64,000 bases of DNA from Mycobacterium celatum (GTDB lineage: Bacteria; Actinomycetota; Actinomycetes; Mycobacteriales; Mycobacteriaceae), in NCBI RefSeq assembly GCF_002101595.1, contig NZ_LQOM01000028.1, forward strand, positions 1 through 64,000. Direction: 5' to 3'. The translations under genes were made by a program, and so were the position numbers. Position 1 is the first letter of the stretch. Each line of letters begins with the position of its first letter. Below the pieces are notes generated by a model that was given only the letters and a program-made list of their open reading frames with translations, ran no database searches and had not been told where the DNA came from. Below are positions 61,960-64,000 of this stretch, in pieces.

Positions 61960-61964
61960 GACGG

Positions 61965-61990
61965 CGAGCGTGAAACCAGTTTCACGCTCG
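61965..61990. repeat. Perfect palindrome, ftsQ-ftsZ gap (copy 2)
   Basis: CGAGCGTGAAAC and GTTTCACGCTCG flank a CA centre, a 12-bp inverted repeat. It may be a terminator/attenuator after ftsQ, a regulatory site for ftsZ, or a repeat element. It lies 9 bp beyond the ftsQ stop. Confidence 0.65.
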
Positions 61991-61999
61991 ATCGATCGG

Positions 62000-62902
62000 T
62001 TACTTGACCGTCGGCAGGTCGGGGCTGGACACGTCGTAGGTGTGCCCGGGCTGGGTGAGCAGCGCCGCCAGCTTCTCGGCCTTTTCCTCGGTGCGGTCGG
62101 TGGTCCCCCAGATCACCGTGCGACCGTCGGTCAGGGTCAGCGTGATCGAGGAAACCGACGGCGCCGCTATCCGGCCGACCTGTCCGGCCACCTCCGGGCG
62201 CAGCGCGGTCAGCACCTCCAGGGCGGCCTTGGTCGCCGGGTCGCTCGGCCCCGGGTTGTCGACGTCGAGGTAGGGCAACGCCGGCGGTGGCGGCGCGGTC
62301 GCGAAGTCGACGCCGTCGCGGTCGTAGAGATGCGGGCCGTCGGGAAAGTCCTTGACCACCACCGGAATTCGCTCGACGACGGTGATTCGCAGCGCCGACG
62401 GGTATTGGCGCTGCACCCGCGCACTGGCCACCCGGCGGATGGCCGCCACCCGGTCGGCGACCGCGCCGGTGTCGATCTGCAGCAACGGCGTTCCGGGCTG
62501 GACTCTCGCCGCGTCGAGCACTTCCTCGCGGGTGACCGTTCCGGTCCCGGTGACGACGATGCTGCGCGCCGACATGACCGGCGTGAAATACAGAATCAAC
62601 CCCAGCCCGACGGCGACCACCGACACCAGGATGGTCGCCAGTGCCATCTTCAGCCCCCGAACCGCGCCTCGCGGAACGGGTTTCGACTCGCTGGTCTGCC
62701 CGCGGGCGCGGCGTTTGGCTTCGCGGCGAGCCTGCTCGATCGCCCGCGCGCGGGCCTGCGCCGCCCGCCGCTCGGCGCGTTCCCGGCGTGCGCGCCGGCG
62801 AGGACCCTCGAACTCCCCCGGCGGAGCACCCTGTAGCGGCGGCCCGGCGGCGAAGATCGGTTCCGTCACGACCTCGGCGGGAGCATCGTTGTCATCGGTC
62901 AC
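62000..62902 (-). CDS. ftsQ: Cell division protein FtsQ
   Basis: Bitopic divisome protein that bridges cytoplasmic and periplasmic parts. The 300-residue protein has a long basic cytoplasmic tail ([20 protein letters not shown]) and a transmembrane helix at about 84-105 ([21 protein letters not shown]). The POTRA domain ([20 protein letters not shown]) is followed by the beta domain ([26 protein letters not shown]). Overlaps murC by 4 nt. Confidence 0.95.
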   Translation of the reverse strand: MTDDNDAPAEVVTEPIFAAGPPLQGAPPGEFEGPRRRARRERAERRAAQARARAIEQARREAKRRARGQTSESKPVPRGAVRGLKMALATILVSVVAVGLGLILYFTPVMSARSIVVTGTGTVTREEVLDAARVQPGTPLLQIDTGAVADRVAAIRRVASARVQRQYPSALRITVVERIPVVVKDFPDGPHLYDRDGVDFATAPPPPALPYLDVDNPGPSDPATKAALEVLTALRPEVAGQVGRIAAPSVSSITLTLTDGRTVIWGTTDRTEEKAEKLAALLTQPGHTYDVSSPDLPTVK

Positions 62903-64000
62903 AACAACATCCCCGGCCGTCCCGGCGTGCTGCGGTTGGCCCGCACCCGCAGCGCGGTGAGGATCTCGGGCCCCAGCATGGTCACGTCGCCGGCGCCCAT
63001 CGTGACGACGACGTCGCCCGGCCCGGCGGCCGCGGCCACCGCCTCGGCGACCGCGGAGAAGTCGGATACGTAGTGCACCGGCACACTGACGTGCTCGGCG
63101 ACGCTGGCACCGCTGACCCCGGCCAGCGGCTGTTCGCGTGCCGCGTAGACGTCGAGCACGAAAACCTCATCGGCCGCATCGAGCGCCCGCCCGAATTGGG
63201 CTGCGAAATCCCTTGTGCGGGAATACAAATGCGGCTGGAAGACCGCAAGCGACCGGCCGCTGCCGCTCTGCTCGAGCAGGGTGCGCACAGCGGACAGCGT
63301 CGCGCCGACCTCGGTCGGGTGGTGGGCGTAGTCGTCGAACACGCGCACCGACGATGCGGTGCCGATCAATTCGAAGCGGCGACGCACCCCTTCGAAGCCG
63401 GCTAGTCCATCGAGCACGCGGTCGGCGGGAGCCCCGATCTCGACGGCGGCCACCAGGGCGCCCAGCGCGTTGAGCGCCATATGCCGGCCCGGCACCGAGA
63501 GCCGCATCACCGACGGGTGGATTTCGCCGGACAGCTTGATGTGCGCGACCCCGCCGGTGCCCTCTTGCTCCCAGGACAGCAGCTCGCCGGCTAACTGGTC
63601 GCCCGACGAGCCGTAACGCAGCACCCGAATCCCCAGTGCCGCAGTGCGTTCGGCCAGCGCCGCCGCGCCCGGGTCGTCGGTGCAGACCACCAGCGCCCCG
63701 CCCGGGACCAGCCGTTCCACGAACGAGTCGAACACCGCCGCATAAGCGTCGGCGCTGCCGAAGAAGTCCAGGTGGTCGGACTCGATGTTGGTGACCACCG
63801 CGACGTTCGGGGTGTACTCCAGCAGCGAGCCGTCGCTTTCGTCGGCCTCGGCGACGAAATAGTCGCCGCTGCCGTGGTGGGCGTTGGTGCCGGCCTCGCC
63901 CAGCTCGCCGCCGACCGCGAAAGACGGATCGAACCCGCAGTGCTGCAGCGCGACGATGAGCATCGACGTCGTCGTCGTCTTGCCGTGCGTGCCGGTCACC
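62899..64000 (-). CDS. murC: UDP-N-acetylmuramate--L-alanine ligase MurC, 5' part cut by window edge
   Basis: Adds L-Ala to UDP-MurNAc in the cytoplasm. The visible frame begins inside the protein with the ATP-binding [12 protein letters not shown] and continues [64 protein letters not shown], and [15 protein letters not shown]. Roughly the first 120 residues lie outside the window. It ends overlapping the ftsQ start (ATGA), as in the dcw cluster of M. tuberculosis Rv2152c-Rv2151c. Confidence 0.96.
   Translation of the reverse strand, partial: VTGTHGKTTTTSMLIVALQHCGFDPSFAVGGELGEAGTNAHHGSGDYFVAEADESDGSLLEYTPNVAVVTNIESDHLDFFGSADAYAAVFDSFVERLVPGGALVVCTDDPGAAALAERTAALGIRVLRYGSSGDQLAGELLSWEQEGTGGVAHIKLSGEIHPSVMRLSVPGRHMALNALGALVAAVEIGAPADRVLDGLAGFEGVRRRFELIGTASSVRVFDDYAHHPTEVGATLSAVRTLLEQSGSGRSLAVFQPHLYSRTRDFAAQFGRALDAADEVFVLDVYAAREQPLAGVSGASVAEHVSVPVHYVSDFSAVAEAVAAAAGPGDVVVTMGAGDVTMLGPEILTALRVRANRSTPGRPGMLL

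Overview
The window is a GC-rich chromosomal segment from a Mycobacterium, most likely a slow grower. Gene order matches the M. tuberculosis block Rv2070c-Rv2152c almost gene for gene. Genus markers include the Pup-proteasome locus, mshC for mycothiol, wag31, lppK/lppL, tatA/tatC, leaderless genes and MIRU-type intergenic ORFs. The species cannot be named from the sequence alone.

Layout. 1-3843: late cobalamin genes cobK (cut by the left edge), cobM and cobL, an SDR enzyme and an F420-type Rv2074 flavoprotein. 3929-6919: a GyrA-tail/GNAT fusion, the Xaa-Pro peptidase pepE and a 5'-3' exonuclease-like protein. 6930-11684: a PGQY-repeat membrane protein, helY, tatC and tatA. 11714-20457: the complete proteasome/pupylation locus pafC-pafB-pafA-prcA-prcB-pup-dop-mpa. 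20603-24646: an MTB12-like antigen, lppK, a DUF503 protein, trmI, a RecB-family nuclease and a thioesterase. 24650-31039: a flavin disulfide reductase, a DUF4126 membrane protein, hisG-hisE, an MFS sugar porter, an enoyl-CoA hydratase and a frameshifted methyltransferase. 31046-35910: metH with a probable SAH riboswitch leader, and a divergent PAC2 gene.

35911-44875 is an accessory island in the position where M. tuberculosis has Rv2126c-Rv2129c. It holds a small-gene remnant, an EspC-like pair followed by a large glycine-zipper protein, a polytopic membrane protein and an MmpS-like lipoprotein (probable type VII secretion effector cassette), and a Type ISP restriction-modification gene broken by two frameshifts. 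The core then resumes: mshC, cysQ, DUF2505, an SCO1664-family protein, DUF3090, a histidine phosphatase, uppP and a small conserved gene, lppL, a DUF5703 gene, pyrD, a PEBP protein, an M20 peptidase, tRNA-Leu(GAG), a phosphoribosyltransferase, and the division cluster Rv2144c-like, wag31, yggT, sepF, yggS-like, pgeF-like, ftsZ, ftsQ and murC (cut by the right edge).

Cross-cutting observations. A 62-bp hairpin occurs five times, always at gene 3' ends. A 50-bp repeat occurs in about five copies, one of which supplies the C-terminus of CysQ. Two MIRU-like mini-ORFs couple neighbouring genes, one of them apparently on a leaderless transcript. Several genes share the pattern NANNNT, about 6 nt, start codon. 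In one of these the start position reads ACG, and in another the frame is lost straight after GTG. Frameshifts and start loss are confined to the methyltransferase and the island, which suggests decay of accessory functions beside an intact core. Family names and M. tuberculosis comparisons are from memory; no search was run.
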